This document shows positions 16,991-24,469 of a DNA stretch of 64,000 nt, in pieces. The notes beneath the pieces are model-generated. The model saw only the letters and a list, made by a program, of their open reading frames with translations. It was not told the origin of the DNA and made no database searches. A program made the translations under genes and the position numbers. Location of the stretch: contig NZ_QLLL01000004.1 in the NCBI RefSeq assembly GCF_003259335.1, positions 511,689 to 575,688 on the forward strand. The letters are read 5' to 3'. Each line of letters opens with the position of its first letter. The first letter of the stretch is position 1. Source of the stretch: Chitinophaga skermanii. Its GTDB lineage: Bacteria; Bacteroidota; Bacteroidia; Chitinophagales; Chitinophagaceae.

Positions 16991-16993
16991 ATT

Positions 16994-17872
16994 TTATTCC
17001 AGTAGCGGCAAGTTTTTAATGATTTGCTTAAAGGTTGCCGCTGCCTTGGTTTCGTAGGCTGCTTCTAAAGAAATGATTTGTGTATTGCGAAGCAGGTTGC
17101 CATTATTGATAGGAATAGCTGCAACTCCGGGGCCGTGCACACAAGTTTTCACCATAATACTATGCCAATTACCTGTTCTAACAATATCGAGTACGGTAGG
17201 TACATCATTTACTTCGATAGAAATAGCCGGTTGTAATTGACGCTCTTGGAATGCTTTGCTCACTGTATGCCCAGCGTGGTACCCCATGGTAGCAATCGCT
17301 ATAGGCAAAGTGGCAATTTCTTCAAGACTTATATGCTTCCTTTTTGCAATAGGAGAATGGCTAGCCGTGGCCAACACCATAGGCGTATAGAATAGGTGTT
17401 CATAGTGGAAGATAGGCTCCATAACGTCTTCGTGGAAAGTTAGGATGAAATCTAATTCAAATTGTGCTAATCTTTCCAGCAAGGTGTGAGAAGGCTCATA
17501 AATCACATGCACGCTTACTTGTGGATATTGCTGCGCAAAGGCAAGTAAGGCAGGAATAAAATAATCCTTCAACCCAAAAGAAACCCCGATCGATATTTTC
17601 CCTGCGCGCAAATTCTTTAAATCTCCCATCATAAGCATGCCCGCTTCCGCCTGTCCAACACATTGTTGGGCAAACTCTTTGAACAACTTACCGGCTTCTG
17701 TAAGTACAATGTTTCTACCGGAACGATTGAAGAGCGGGGTATCTAGTTCAATTTCCAGTTGCTTAATTTGTTGCGAGAGGGTACTTTGACTAATCTGCAA
17801 ACTTTGGGCAGCTTCTGTAAAATTGAGGAGTGCTTGTGCTTTCAAGAAATATTTTAATTGTCGTAATTCCAT
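16994..17872 (-). CDS. LysR family transcriptional regulator
   Basis: The 292-residue protein has the LysR winged helix-turn-helix at residues 1-60 (MELRQLKYFLKAQALLNFTE, then LQISQSTLSQQIKQLEIEL) and a periplasmic-binding-protein-like effector domain (about 90-290, starting KISIGVSFGLKDYFIPALLAF). The effector domain resembles CynR/OxyR-like types only in general. It is convergent with the MFS-GNAT pair and ends 3 bp from it. Confidence 0.93.
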   Translation of the reverse strand: MELRQLKYFLKAQALLNFTEAAQSLQISQSTLSQQIKQLEIELDTPLFNRSGRNIVLTEAGKLFKEFAQQCVGQAEAGMLMMGDLKNLRAGKISIGVSFGLKDYFIPALLAFAQQYPQVSVHVIYEPSHTLLERLAQFELDFILTFHEDVMEPIFHYEHLFYTPMVLATASHSPIAKRKHISLEEIATLPIAIATMGYHAGHTVSKAFQERQLQPAISIEVNDVPTVLDIVRTGNWHSIMVKTCVHGPGVAAIPINNGNLLRNTQIISLEAAYETKAAATFKQIIKNLPLLE

Positions 17873-17896
17873 ACAGCGAAGTTTTCAAATGCAGCC

Positions 17897-18022
17897 TCAA
17901 CCCAATACCGCGTATAAGCCAATAAAAAATAAGAACATACTCCACAGCGAAATCCCCATCTCGTCTAGTACTGTATACACTTGCCAGGAAATAGCCAGCA
18001 GCAAAATATAGGTGAATATCAT
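17897..18022 (-). CDS. Small hydrophobic membrane protein (41 residues)
   Basis: A short frame, ATG at 18022 to TGA at 17897, encodes 41 residues with two hydrophobic stretches (IFTYILLLAISW at 2-13 and WSMFLFFIGLYAVLG at 27-41) separated by VYTVLDEMGIS. It starts 21 bp after the XRE regulator stop and in the same direction. Its size, composition and operon position make it a credible small membrane protein, possibly a partner of the DUF2975 protein. It matches no family I know, so translation is unproven. Confidence 0.5.
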   Translation of the reverse strand: MIFTYILLLAISWQVYTVLDEMGISLWSMFLFFIGLYAVLG

Positions 18023-18043
18023 AACAACAAATTTAATCGTGAA

Positions 18044-18271
18044 TTATTCATCATCGTCCTCCATAGGATCACTGGTAAATTCCAGTAGATCACCTGGCTG
18101 ACAATCGAGTGCCCTGCAAATAGCATCGAGCGTAGAGAAGCGAATAGCTTTCGCTTTACCGGTTTTCAAAACAGAGAGATTGGCCAATGTTAAACCTACT
18201 TTCTCCGAAAGTTCATTCAAAGATACCTTCCGTTTGGCCATCATCACATCTAGGTTTACAATAATTGCCAT
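18044..18271 (-). CDS. XRE-family helix-turn-helix regulator (YozG-like)
   Basis: The 75-residue protein is one Cro/CI-type helix-turn-helix: MMAKRKVSLNELSEKVGLTL and then LSVLKTGKAKAIRFSTLDAICRALDCQPGDLLEF, with an acidic tail. Short regulators of this type are found next to DUF2975 membrane proteins in many bacteria. It starts 3 bp after the DUF2975 stop, so the two are coupled. The palindromes upstream of the DUF2975 gene are its likely operator. Confidence 0.92.
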   Translation of the reverse strand: MAIIVNLDVMMAKRKVSLNELSEKVGLTLANLSVLKTGKAKAIRFSTLDAICRALDCQPGDLLEFTSDPMEDDDE

Positions 18272-18274
18272 ACT

Positions 18275-18820
18275 TTATACCGTTAAGTCGTTTTCAGCTT
18301 GAATTTCCACGCCGCGTTTAAAAATTTGGGATAAGATAAACACTAATCCTGCCAATACCAAGAACTGTTCGGTAGGTAACTGTGGTTTATCGTTTATACC
18401 CGCATGTTTAAACATCCATTCCCCTGTACCATTATACACAGCTACAATAATAGCAATCGTTAAAAATGTATAACTAATACCTTCTAACAACTTTACAATC
18501 TTCTTTGTAAAAGGACTTTCCAACTTTACACTTTCCAATACCTTGATCATCATATAAGCAATATGTGCTTTGAAAATACTGTACCCAATCAATAACGAGA
18601 TCATACCGATATAATACCAATCACTGAATCCCTTTAAAGCAGTTAAATCTACCGGTTTGTACATTTTTCCGACCATTTCGGGCTTATAATAACCCACTAC
18701 ACCAGAAACAACCACCGAGCCGGCTTCAATCGATAGGCCAACGAAAATGATCCATGCACATACGTACATCACCTTCAATAATTGTTGTGTTCGAGTAGGG
18801 GAAATAGAAGAAGTTTTCAT
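18275..18820 (-). CDS. DUF2975 family membrane protein
   Basis: The protein has 181 residues from ATG 18820 (a longer start at 18844 is less likely). Four hydrophobic segments are seen (about 18-40, 70-92, 112-134 and 150-168), the usual DUF2975 layout. It is the first gene of an operon with an XRE regulator and a 41-residue hydrophobic protein. The family has no known biochemical activity; the fixed pairing with an XRE regulator suggests that it senses a membrane or growth signal or is itself under strict autoregulation. Confidence 0.88.
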   Translation of the reverse strand: MKTSSISPTRTQQLLKVMYVCAWIIFVGLSIEAGSVVVSGVVGYYKPEMVGKMYKPVDLTALKGFSDWYYIGMISLLIGYSIFKAHIAYMMIKVLESVKLESPFTKKIVKLLEGISYTFLTIAIIVAVYNGTGEWMFKHAGINDKPQLPTEQFLVLAGLVFILSQIFKRGVEIQAENDLTV

Positions 18821-18849
18821 GCTATTTTGTATTTGTTGTAACAAAGCTA

Positions 18850-18900
18850 CGATAAATATTTATCGAAAAACGATAAATAATAACTTTTTTTCGATAAATA
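18850..18900. promoter_or_regulatory. CGATAAATA repeats with a perfect palindrome, candidate operator for the XRE regulator
   Basis: A perfect 16-bp palindrome (18850-18865, CGATAAATATTTATCG) is followed by two more direct CGATAAATA half-sites (18871-18879 and 18892-18900), with spacings near 21 bp, about two helical turns. They lie 30-80 bases upstream of the DUF2975 start. The likely binder is the XRE protein of the operon. Confidence 0.55.
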
Positions 18901-18925
18901 TTTTAAATGATTGGTTTTCAATGAA

Positions 18926-18960
18926 CAAAAAAAAGCAGTTTCGACATCATCGAAACTGCT
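18926..18960 (-). terminator. Intrinsic terminator of msrA
   Basis: An 11-bp stem (18934-18944 with 18950-18960) is followed on the minus strand by eight T. It lies just downstream of the msrA stop. Confidence 0.85.
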
Positions 18961-18984
18961 GCTCATTATTTGTAAGGCAAGGCC

Positions 18985-19476
18985 TTATTTCAATGTCCAT
19001 TCCGGGCGGATATAATGACAAGTATAGCCGTTCGGGTGTTTTTGTAAATAATCTTGGTGTTCTTCTTCTGCATCCCAGAAATCGCCTGCGGGTACCACTT
19101 CTGTTACGATTTTACCGGGCCATTTACCAGAGGCTTCCATTTCGGCGATTAGCTGGTTGGCTGTATCGCGTTGCTCGTCGGTAAGATAGTAGACGGCAGA
19201 GCGGTAGGAGGTGCCTATATCGTTTCCTTGGCGGTTACGCGTAGTTGGGTTATGAATTTGGAAGAAGAATTCCAATAAAGTGCGGTACGATATTGTATTT
19301 GGATCGAAAGTAATCGCTATTCCTTCTGCATGCGTACCATGGTTACGGTAAGTTGCATTAGGTACATCGCCACCAGTGTAGCCCACTACAGTAGAAATAA
19401 CACCGGGCATGTGCCTAATCAATTCCTCCACGCCCCAAAAGCAACCACCTGCAAGAATGGCTTTTTCAGTACTCAT
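18985..19476 (-). CDS. msrA: Peptide-methionine (S)-S-oxide reductase MsrA
   Basis: The 163-residue enzyme repairs methionine-S-sulfoxide in proteins and free methionine. The active-site motif GGCFWG has its Cys at residue 12. [34 protein letters not shown] and [22 protein letters not shown] are all conserved in the family. The last motif contains a Cys that may serve as resolving residue. It is a single-gene unit between the DUF2975 operon and an SDR gene, with its own terminator. No signal peptide is present, so it is cytoplasmic. Confidence 0.97.
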   Translation of the reverse strand: MSTEKAILAGGCFWGVEELIRHMPGVISTVVGYTGGDVPNATYRNHGTHAEGIAITFDPNTISYRTLLEFFFQIHNPTTRNRQGNDIGTSYRSAVYYLTDEQRDTANQLIAEMEASGKWPGKIVTEVVPAGDFWDAEEEHQDYLQKHPNGYTCHYIRPEWTLK

Positions 19477-19571
19477 ATATCTGTGATTTTTTGCAGTATG
19501 AAGTTACTAGATTGTGAGCACATAGAAATGGCTTAGGCGGGAATGTAGGATAGATGGGCGGGTTTGGGAAA

Positions 19572-19599
19572 GCAAATCCCGGTATGCAAGCATACCGGG
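19572..19599 (-). terminator. Terminator-like hairpin after the PRISE-type SDR gene
   Basis: A perfect 10-bp stem (19578-19587 with 19590-19599) is followed on the minus strand by a short T-rich stretch (ATTTGC). The U-tract is weak, so termination may be partial. Confidence 0.5.
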
Positions 19600-19608
19600 A
19601 ACCGGTCA

Positions 19609-20679
19609 TTAAGGAATAATGCGTTGTGCCTTCAATTCTTCAAACAATTCAATAAACGATGCTTTTGTACTTTGGTAGGCAGTAAAGCCTAACGCCCGGC
19701 TTTTGCTCATATCCGTCATTACCTCGATTGGTCGACCAAGGTCGAGATCGGTATGCCATGGAGAAACCAATTTATGTAAGTTGGGCTCGTCCAAGTTATT
19801 CAGCGTTGCAATGTTTTGCCAAATATCTTCAGTGCCTTCCAAGGTTTGTTCTAAGGGTTGTTTACCGCCTTCAAATCCTTTTGCTTCAATACCAAAGTAA
19901 TCGGCAATTTGCAGCCACAACCAATTCCAACGAAATACATCGCCATTGGCTACGTTGAATGCTTGGTTATGTGCCGCCGGTGTTTCGGCCGCCCATACAA
20001 TTTGCTTGGCCAGCATACCGGCATCGGTTACATCCGACACACCATTCCATTGTGCTGCAGAACCTGGCCATACAAATGGCTCGCCCGTGGCTTTACAAAT
20101 GCTGGCATATACCGCCAGTGTAACGCCCATATTCATCAGGTTGCCTACCGCGTAACCAATAACGGTGTGCGGGCGATGGATACTCCAAGTAAAGCCATCA
20201 CGTTGGGCCGCTGCATAAATTTCATCTTCTTGCGCGTAATAGAAGTTATCTAGGTTAAGGCGCGGATGCTCCTCACGCACAGGTGTTAAGGGTAAGAACC
20301 CATCTTTCGCATACGCATCAAAAGGACCGAGGTAGTGTTTTAAGCCGGTAACTAGGGCTACATGCTGTACCGATTTCTTGGGCGATAGTACTTGCAATAA
20401 GTTCCTCACCAAGGCACTATTTACCCGGATGTTTTCCGCTTCTGAATCCTGGCGCATCCAAGTAGTAAAGAATACATGGGTAGGGTGAATATGCTCAAAT
20501 GCTGTTTGTAAGGCGTTTTCGTCGAGTAGGTTGGCGGCTATGGGGTGAAGGCCCTCTATATGGGTATGCGGGTTCCTGGCGAGCCCGTAGGTAGTGTAGC
20601 CTGCGGCGATTAATTCTTTGGCAAGACTGCTTCCTGTGATGCCTGTAGCGCCTACCACTAATGCAATGTTGTTTTTCAT
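19609..20679 (-). CDS. SDR oxidoreductase, progesterone-5-beta-reductase/iridoid-synthase-like (PRISE)
   Basis: The protein is 356 residues from ATG 20679. The Rossmann motif GATGITGSS opens it. The PRISE active-site Lys is in TGLKHYLGPF and the active-site Tyr in FYYAQEDEI, both exact family signatures. RPHTVIGYA and VWPGSAAQWNGVSDVTDA also fit. PRISE enzymes reduce enones with NADPH. In bacteria the physiological substrate is usually unknown. It lies 76 bp downstream of a Crp-type regulator in the same direction. Confidence 0.88.
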   Translation of the reverse strand: MKNNIALVVGATGITGSSLAKELIAAGYTTYGLARNPHTHIEGLHPIAANLLDENALQTAFEHIHPTHVFFTTWMRQDSEAENIRVNSALVRNLLQVLSPKKSVQHVALVTGLKHYLGPFDAYAKDGFLPLTPVREEHPRLNLDNFYYAQEDEIYAAAQRDGFTWSIHRPHTVIGYAVGNLMNMGVTLAVYASICKATGEPFVWPGSAAQWNGVSDVTDAGMLAKQIVWAAETPAAHNQAFNVANGDVFRWNWLWLQIADYFGIEAKGFEGGKQPLEQTLEGTEDIWQNIATLNNLDEPNLHKLVSPWHTDLDLGRPIEVMTDMSKSRALGFTAYQSTKASFIELFEELKAQRIIP

Positions 20680-20755
20680 ATTATCCAATTTGAAAAGCAA
20701 AATTACAAGTCGTACTACGGCCTACCATTGATCTACAGCAAGCGTTTCACTTGAT

Positions 20756-21328
20756 CTATATCAAGCGTTTTTTGATGCGACTAAGTGTTTCGGGTGTAAT
20801 ACCAAGGTAAGAGGCAATTAGCTGTTGGGGAATGCGATGTACAATTTGCGGGTATGTGTCAATCATTGCTTTAAATTTCTCTTCTGCCGTATAAGTATTA
20901 GAGCTAATCAAGCGCCGATCTTTTGTTACCAAGCTGTTTTGGTAGAGTACCCGGAAATACTTTTCCATCATGGGCACTTCTACAAACATCTTTTCATAGT
21001 TCTGTTTCGACAGTAAAGCCAAGGTTGTATCCTCGATAGCATCGATGTTTAAAATAGCCGGCTCGCCGTAGATATAGCTCCGAAAATCGGAAATCCACCA
21101 TCCTTCCCAACCAATCAAACTAATATGTTCATGCCCCTTGTCATCAATTGTATACGACTTTACCGCACCATGTATCACGAATGCCAATTGCTTGCAAACA
21201 TCGCCTTCCTGTAACAAGTACTGGCGTTTCTTTAGTTGCTTTATGGTGAAGTAAGTACCCAGTGTATCGATCTCGGCAGGGGAGAGCGATACTTTTTCTT
21301 GAATATGTTGAAAGAGAAGATCGAACAT
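20756..21328 (-). CDS. Crp/Fnr family transcriptional regulator
   Basis: The 190-residue protein has a cyclic-nucleotide-binding-like beta-roll (about 20-115, with LLQEGDVCKQLAFVIHGAVKSY) and a C-terminal helix-turn-helix (about 165-190, IPQQLIASYLGITPETLSRI). There is no Fnr-type Cys cluster. The many short Bacteroidota Crp-like proteins of this kind have unknown ligands. Its closest candidate target is the PRISE-type SDR gene 76 bp downstream. Confidence 0.92.
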   Translation of the reverse strand: MFDLLFQHIQEKVSLSPAEIDTLGTYFTIKQLKKRQYLLQEGDVCKQLAFVIHGAVKSYTIDDKGHEHISLIGWEGWWISDFRSYIYGEPAILNIDAIEDTTLALLSKQNYEKMFVEVPMMEKYFRVLYQNSLVTKDRRLISSNTYTAEEKFKAMIDTYPQIVHRIPQQLIASYLGITPETLSRIKKRLI

Positions 21329-21354
21329 GTAAGCGAAGGTAGGGAGTATTTCAA

Positions 21355-22629
21355 TTACAAGTCACTTCCCGCGAAACGCGCTTCCCCACGTTTCACAATC
21401 CGCGGTAATAATAAACCTTGTCCTACTACCGTAATTAGCACTACTACCGTAGTAATGTAAATAATCACATTCTTCATCGGTACCCCGTTTTCACCAACCA
21501 CGTATGGTAACCCCATGGCAATGGCTAACGAAATTATACCTCGCATGCCCGACCAGCTGATAACCATACTGTCTTGCAGGCTAATCAAAACACTTTGCGG
21601 TATTTCACGGGACGTTCCCTTTAATTTAGGATGATGGTACGCGCGTAATAACCTTCGCCTGTTAACATACACGTTCCATGTACGAATCACCAAGGCCGTA
21701 AAAGTAAGTAATAGGGCAATGCCTGCGTATGTAAGTAATTGGGTACCCGATAGCTCTTCTACGATAATAGGGAATTCCAATCCAATCAAAATAAAGATCA
21801 AACCATTCAACATAAAAGTTACCATATCCCAAATCGTTTCCGATTGATGTTTCACATGGTCGGGAAATTTGAATTGACTTAACCGCGACATGCTAAAGCC
21901 TAATGTTACCACGGCAATTACACCGCTCGTATGAAACTTTTCAGCCACTAAGTAAGTCACAAACGGCGCTAATAACAATAAGCTTAAAATTGTAACGGTA
22001 TTATTCCTAAACATCCGTAACAATACCCCCAGCGATTTAGCAATTAGGAACCCTACTAAGAAGCCACCTGCTAATAATATCACAAACGTTAACAAGGCAT
22101 TATACCAAATGAATACAGACCCCGTTACCGCCGCAATAGCAAACCGGAAGGCCACCAACGCCGATGCATCGTTGATCAAACTTTCGCCTTCCAAGATCGT
22201 GGTGCTGAGTGATGATAGCTTCAAACCTTTGGTAATACTTAAAGCCGCAACTGCATCGGTTGGGGCTAATATGGCCCCAAGTACAAAGGCTAATGGCCAT
22301 GTCATGCCGGGTATTAAGTAGTAAGAAATCGCGGCTAAACCAGCGGTTGTTAAAAATACAAGTGTAATCGCTAAACTGGAGATAGTACTTAAGTTCGCTT
22401 TGAAATCGTTGAGGGGTATTTTAAATGAGGCATCGTATAATAGAGGTGGTAAGAAAAGAAGGAAGATGATCTCGGAGTTGATTTGTACCGTAGGCATGCC
22501 CGGGATAAAGCCTAAGCCAATACCGGCAAAGATGAGCACAATAGGCATCGAGAACTTCAAGTTCTCGGCTATCGTACTAATGACAATCATGATGCCTAAC
22601 AATACAAGAATAACCGTATAGTTTTCCAT
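21355..22629 (-). CDS. CPA1 family Na+/H+ antiporter
   Basis: A 424-residue inner-membrane protein of about 12-13 helices is obtained from ATG 22629. The upstream in-frame start at 22695 adds a non-hydrophobic stretch and is less likely. FLPPLLYDASF and LAPTDAVAAL are CPA1/NhaP signatures. EGESLINDASALVAFR carries the paired acidic residues (ND) of the ion-binding site. GMRGIISLAIAMGLP is also typical. It should exchange cytoplasmic Na+ or K+ for H+, helping pH and salt balance. It ends 26 bp from the Crp-like gene. Confidence 0.94.
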   Translation of the reverse strand: MENYTVILVLLGIMIVISTIAENLKFSMPIVLIFAGIGLGFIPGMPTVQINSEIIFLLFLPPLLYDASFKIPLNDFKANLSTISSLAITLVFLTTAGLAAISYYLIPGMTWPLAFVLGAILAPTDAVAALSITKGLKLSSLSTTILEGESLINDASALVAFRFAIAAVTGSVFIWYNALLTFVILLAGGFLVGFLIAKSLGVLLRMFRNNTVTILSLLLLAPFVTYLVAEKFHTSGVIAVVTLGFSMSRLSQFKFPDHVKHQSETIWDMVTFMLNGLIFILIGLEFPIIVEELSGTQLLTYAGIALLLTFTALVIRTWNVYVNRRRLLRAYHHPKLKGTSREIPQSVLISLQDSMVISWSGMRGIISLAIAMGLPYVVGENGVPMKNVIIYITTVVVLITVVGQGLLLPRIVKRGEARFAGSDL

Positions 22630-22832
22630 AGAATAATAGTGCTGCGTTATCGATAAAGACGAATATGTAAAGTGGATATTGTACTGGTTGCTCAATAAAT
22701 TACAAAAAATAATCGCCCGTCATACACTTTTTTTCTATTCAATAGTAAAAATCTACCCCGAATCCTATATTGAATGGGCTTGTGTGAAGGTAGAAAGCAA
22801 ATTTTTATCATGTTACGGTAACCGGTTAAATG

Positions 22833-22861
22833 AAAAACCCCGTACTGCAAGCAGCACGGGG
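22833..22861 (-). terminator. Intrinsic terminator of the kelch-like/VioB-like pair
   Basis: An 11-bp stem with one mismatch (22838-22848 with 22851-22861) is followed on the minus strand by five T. It lies 35 bases after the kelch-like stop. Confidence 0.75.
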
Positions 22862-22896
22862 CAAGTGGAATATAAAAATGCACGATGATGATTGGG

Positions 22897-24432
22897 TTAT
22901 CGATTGAATTGGGTTTTTACAGGTGTAATGTCATTTTTCAATGCCGACCGTAATTGATCTGGTACGGTAATTAAATTAAACATACCATCAGGATCGTTCT
23001 TCTTAAGAATTACTTCATAAATAGTGCCATTCAAGTAAGTTGGGTTCATAATGTCGGAATGCGCTTTGTCAGATTGTATACCTCCTACCATATAACCAAC
23101 GGTAACTGAAGTAGCTCCATTGGCAAAAATTAAATCATAATCTAACACCTCGTCATTTTGCTGTGTACTAGTTTGATAAAGGTATTTATCGATTGGAATA
23201 AACTTCGCTTCGGAACCTAAAAATGTTGGGAGTGAAAATTCTGGTTTGGTCACATACTCGTAGAAGTATTGTGTGTAAAAATTAAAACTAGTGCCGCCGG
23301 TATTGTAGTCGTTTACCATAATATTGGTAATGTTTCTTACAAATGGCAAACCAATATCAGGACTTAATGAATCGCCAGCTATGTAATTTTTATATGCAAA
23401 GTACCCAATGCCTCCTAACAAGGTAATAGCATTGCCGTTTACCGCTTTGTTATATACAGTAAAGCGGGCACAATCGTATAAGTTTGTTTTTTGTTTGAAG
23501 TTATTTACAATAACATATGGGGCCGATGATAGCGGGGAAAGAATAATGGGATTAGGATAAGCTGTATTGTCATCGGGCGTAAACACACCGCCAAGCATAA
23601 CTGCAAATATGTTAGCATTATAGGCATAAGGTGCCACCGTTAAATCTCGTCGATGAAATTGCCCGAAATCATTCCCAATGCCTCCATCAGATGCAATCGA
23701 GTTAAATGTCCAGTTAGTACCATTGAATTTAACTTTGTAGGCAGCATTGGCATAAACGCCTTGTGAGTTCATTGTATAATCGCCTGTGAAATTTTGGCCT
23801 CCAACAAAATTATAGTACTGGCCTGTTTGGATGAGATCGCCACCTGTTAATTGCAAAGCAACCTGGGATTTGGCATCTACTGTAGTGCTTACATCTGTAA
23901 AATAATTAGGTGATATAGTACTGCCGCTTTTAACAGCCTTAACTACACTACTTACTTGTATTTTGATCATTTTGTTATAAGTCACAAAATTACTATCGGA
24001 ATTTTTCCCATAACCGCCAACGATATAAAGGTTGTCGCCATTTTGGATAAACTGCATATTTGTGCTGCTCAATTGATCAATCATATCCTTGCTAAGTGAA
24101 GCAGGAAGGGCGGCCGAGGTTCTTGTAACAGTGCCGTTATTGAATGTTAGCACGATGAGGTTTGTGTTGTTATATTTTCTTGGAAATTGAAACCCTGGAC
24201 TGGTAGGATCGGTTCCATGGAATCCTGTTGTTCTTCCCCCTACAAACAAGTAATTAGAGCCGGCGGCATCTACATATTTTCCCATACAAAAGGATTGTAA
24301 ACGGAATGCCGGTGCATTGCTGAGTGGCTGTAATACCACACCGTATAAAGGCACATTATTTTTCTTTTGTGCTACGATCTTGTTCGTCGCTAATAGCAAC
24401 AAACAAAAACCTAAACATATGATATGTTTCAT
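22897..24432 (-). CDS. Secreted kelch-like beta-propeller protein of unknown function
   Basis: The protein is 511 residues from ATG 24432, which opens a clear signal peptide (MKHIICLGFCLLLLATNKIVAQ). At least five regularly spaced beta-strand units carry a double-Gly kelch-type signature (YLFVGGRTTG, NLYIVGGYG, YNFVGGQNF, AVMLGGVF, ITLLGGIGYF), and VGYMVGGIQ may be a sixth. No catalytic motif is seen. It starts 37 bp after the stop of the VioB-like gene and shares its terminator, so the two form an operon. A protein-binding or scaffold role is possible, not shown. Confidence 0.8.
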   Translation of the reverse strand: MKHIICLGFCLLLLATNKIVAQKKNNVPLYGVVLQPLSNAPAFRLQSFCMGKYVDAAGSNYLFVGGRTTGFHGTDPTSPGFQFPRKYNNTNLIVLTFNNGTVTRTSAALPASLSKDMIDQLSSTNMQFIQNGDNLYIVGGYGKNSDSNFVTYNKMIKIQVSSVVKAVKSGSTISPNYFTDVSTTVDAKSQVALQLTGGDLIQTGQYYNFVGGQNFTGDYTMNSQGVYANAAYKVKFNGTNWTFNSIASDGGIGNDFGQFHRRDLTVAPYAYNANIFAVMLGGVFTPDDNTAYPNPIILSPLSSAPYVIVNNFKQKTNLYDCARFTVYNKAVNGNAITLLGGIGYFAYKNYIAGDSLSPDIGLPFVRNITNIMVNDYNTGGTSFNFYTQYFYEYVTKPEFSLPTFLGSEAKFIPIDKYLYQTSTQQNDEVLDYDLIFANGATSVTVGYMVGGIQSDKAHSDIMNPTYLNGTIYEVILKKNDPDGMFNLITVPDQLRSALKNDITPVKTQFNR

Positions 24433-24469
24433 TTTAGTGCTAGATTTAATGTAAATGTGTGAATGTATC

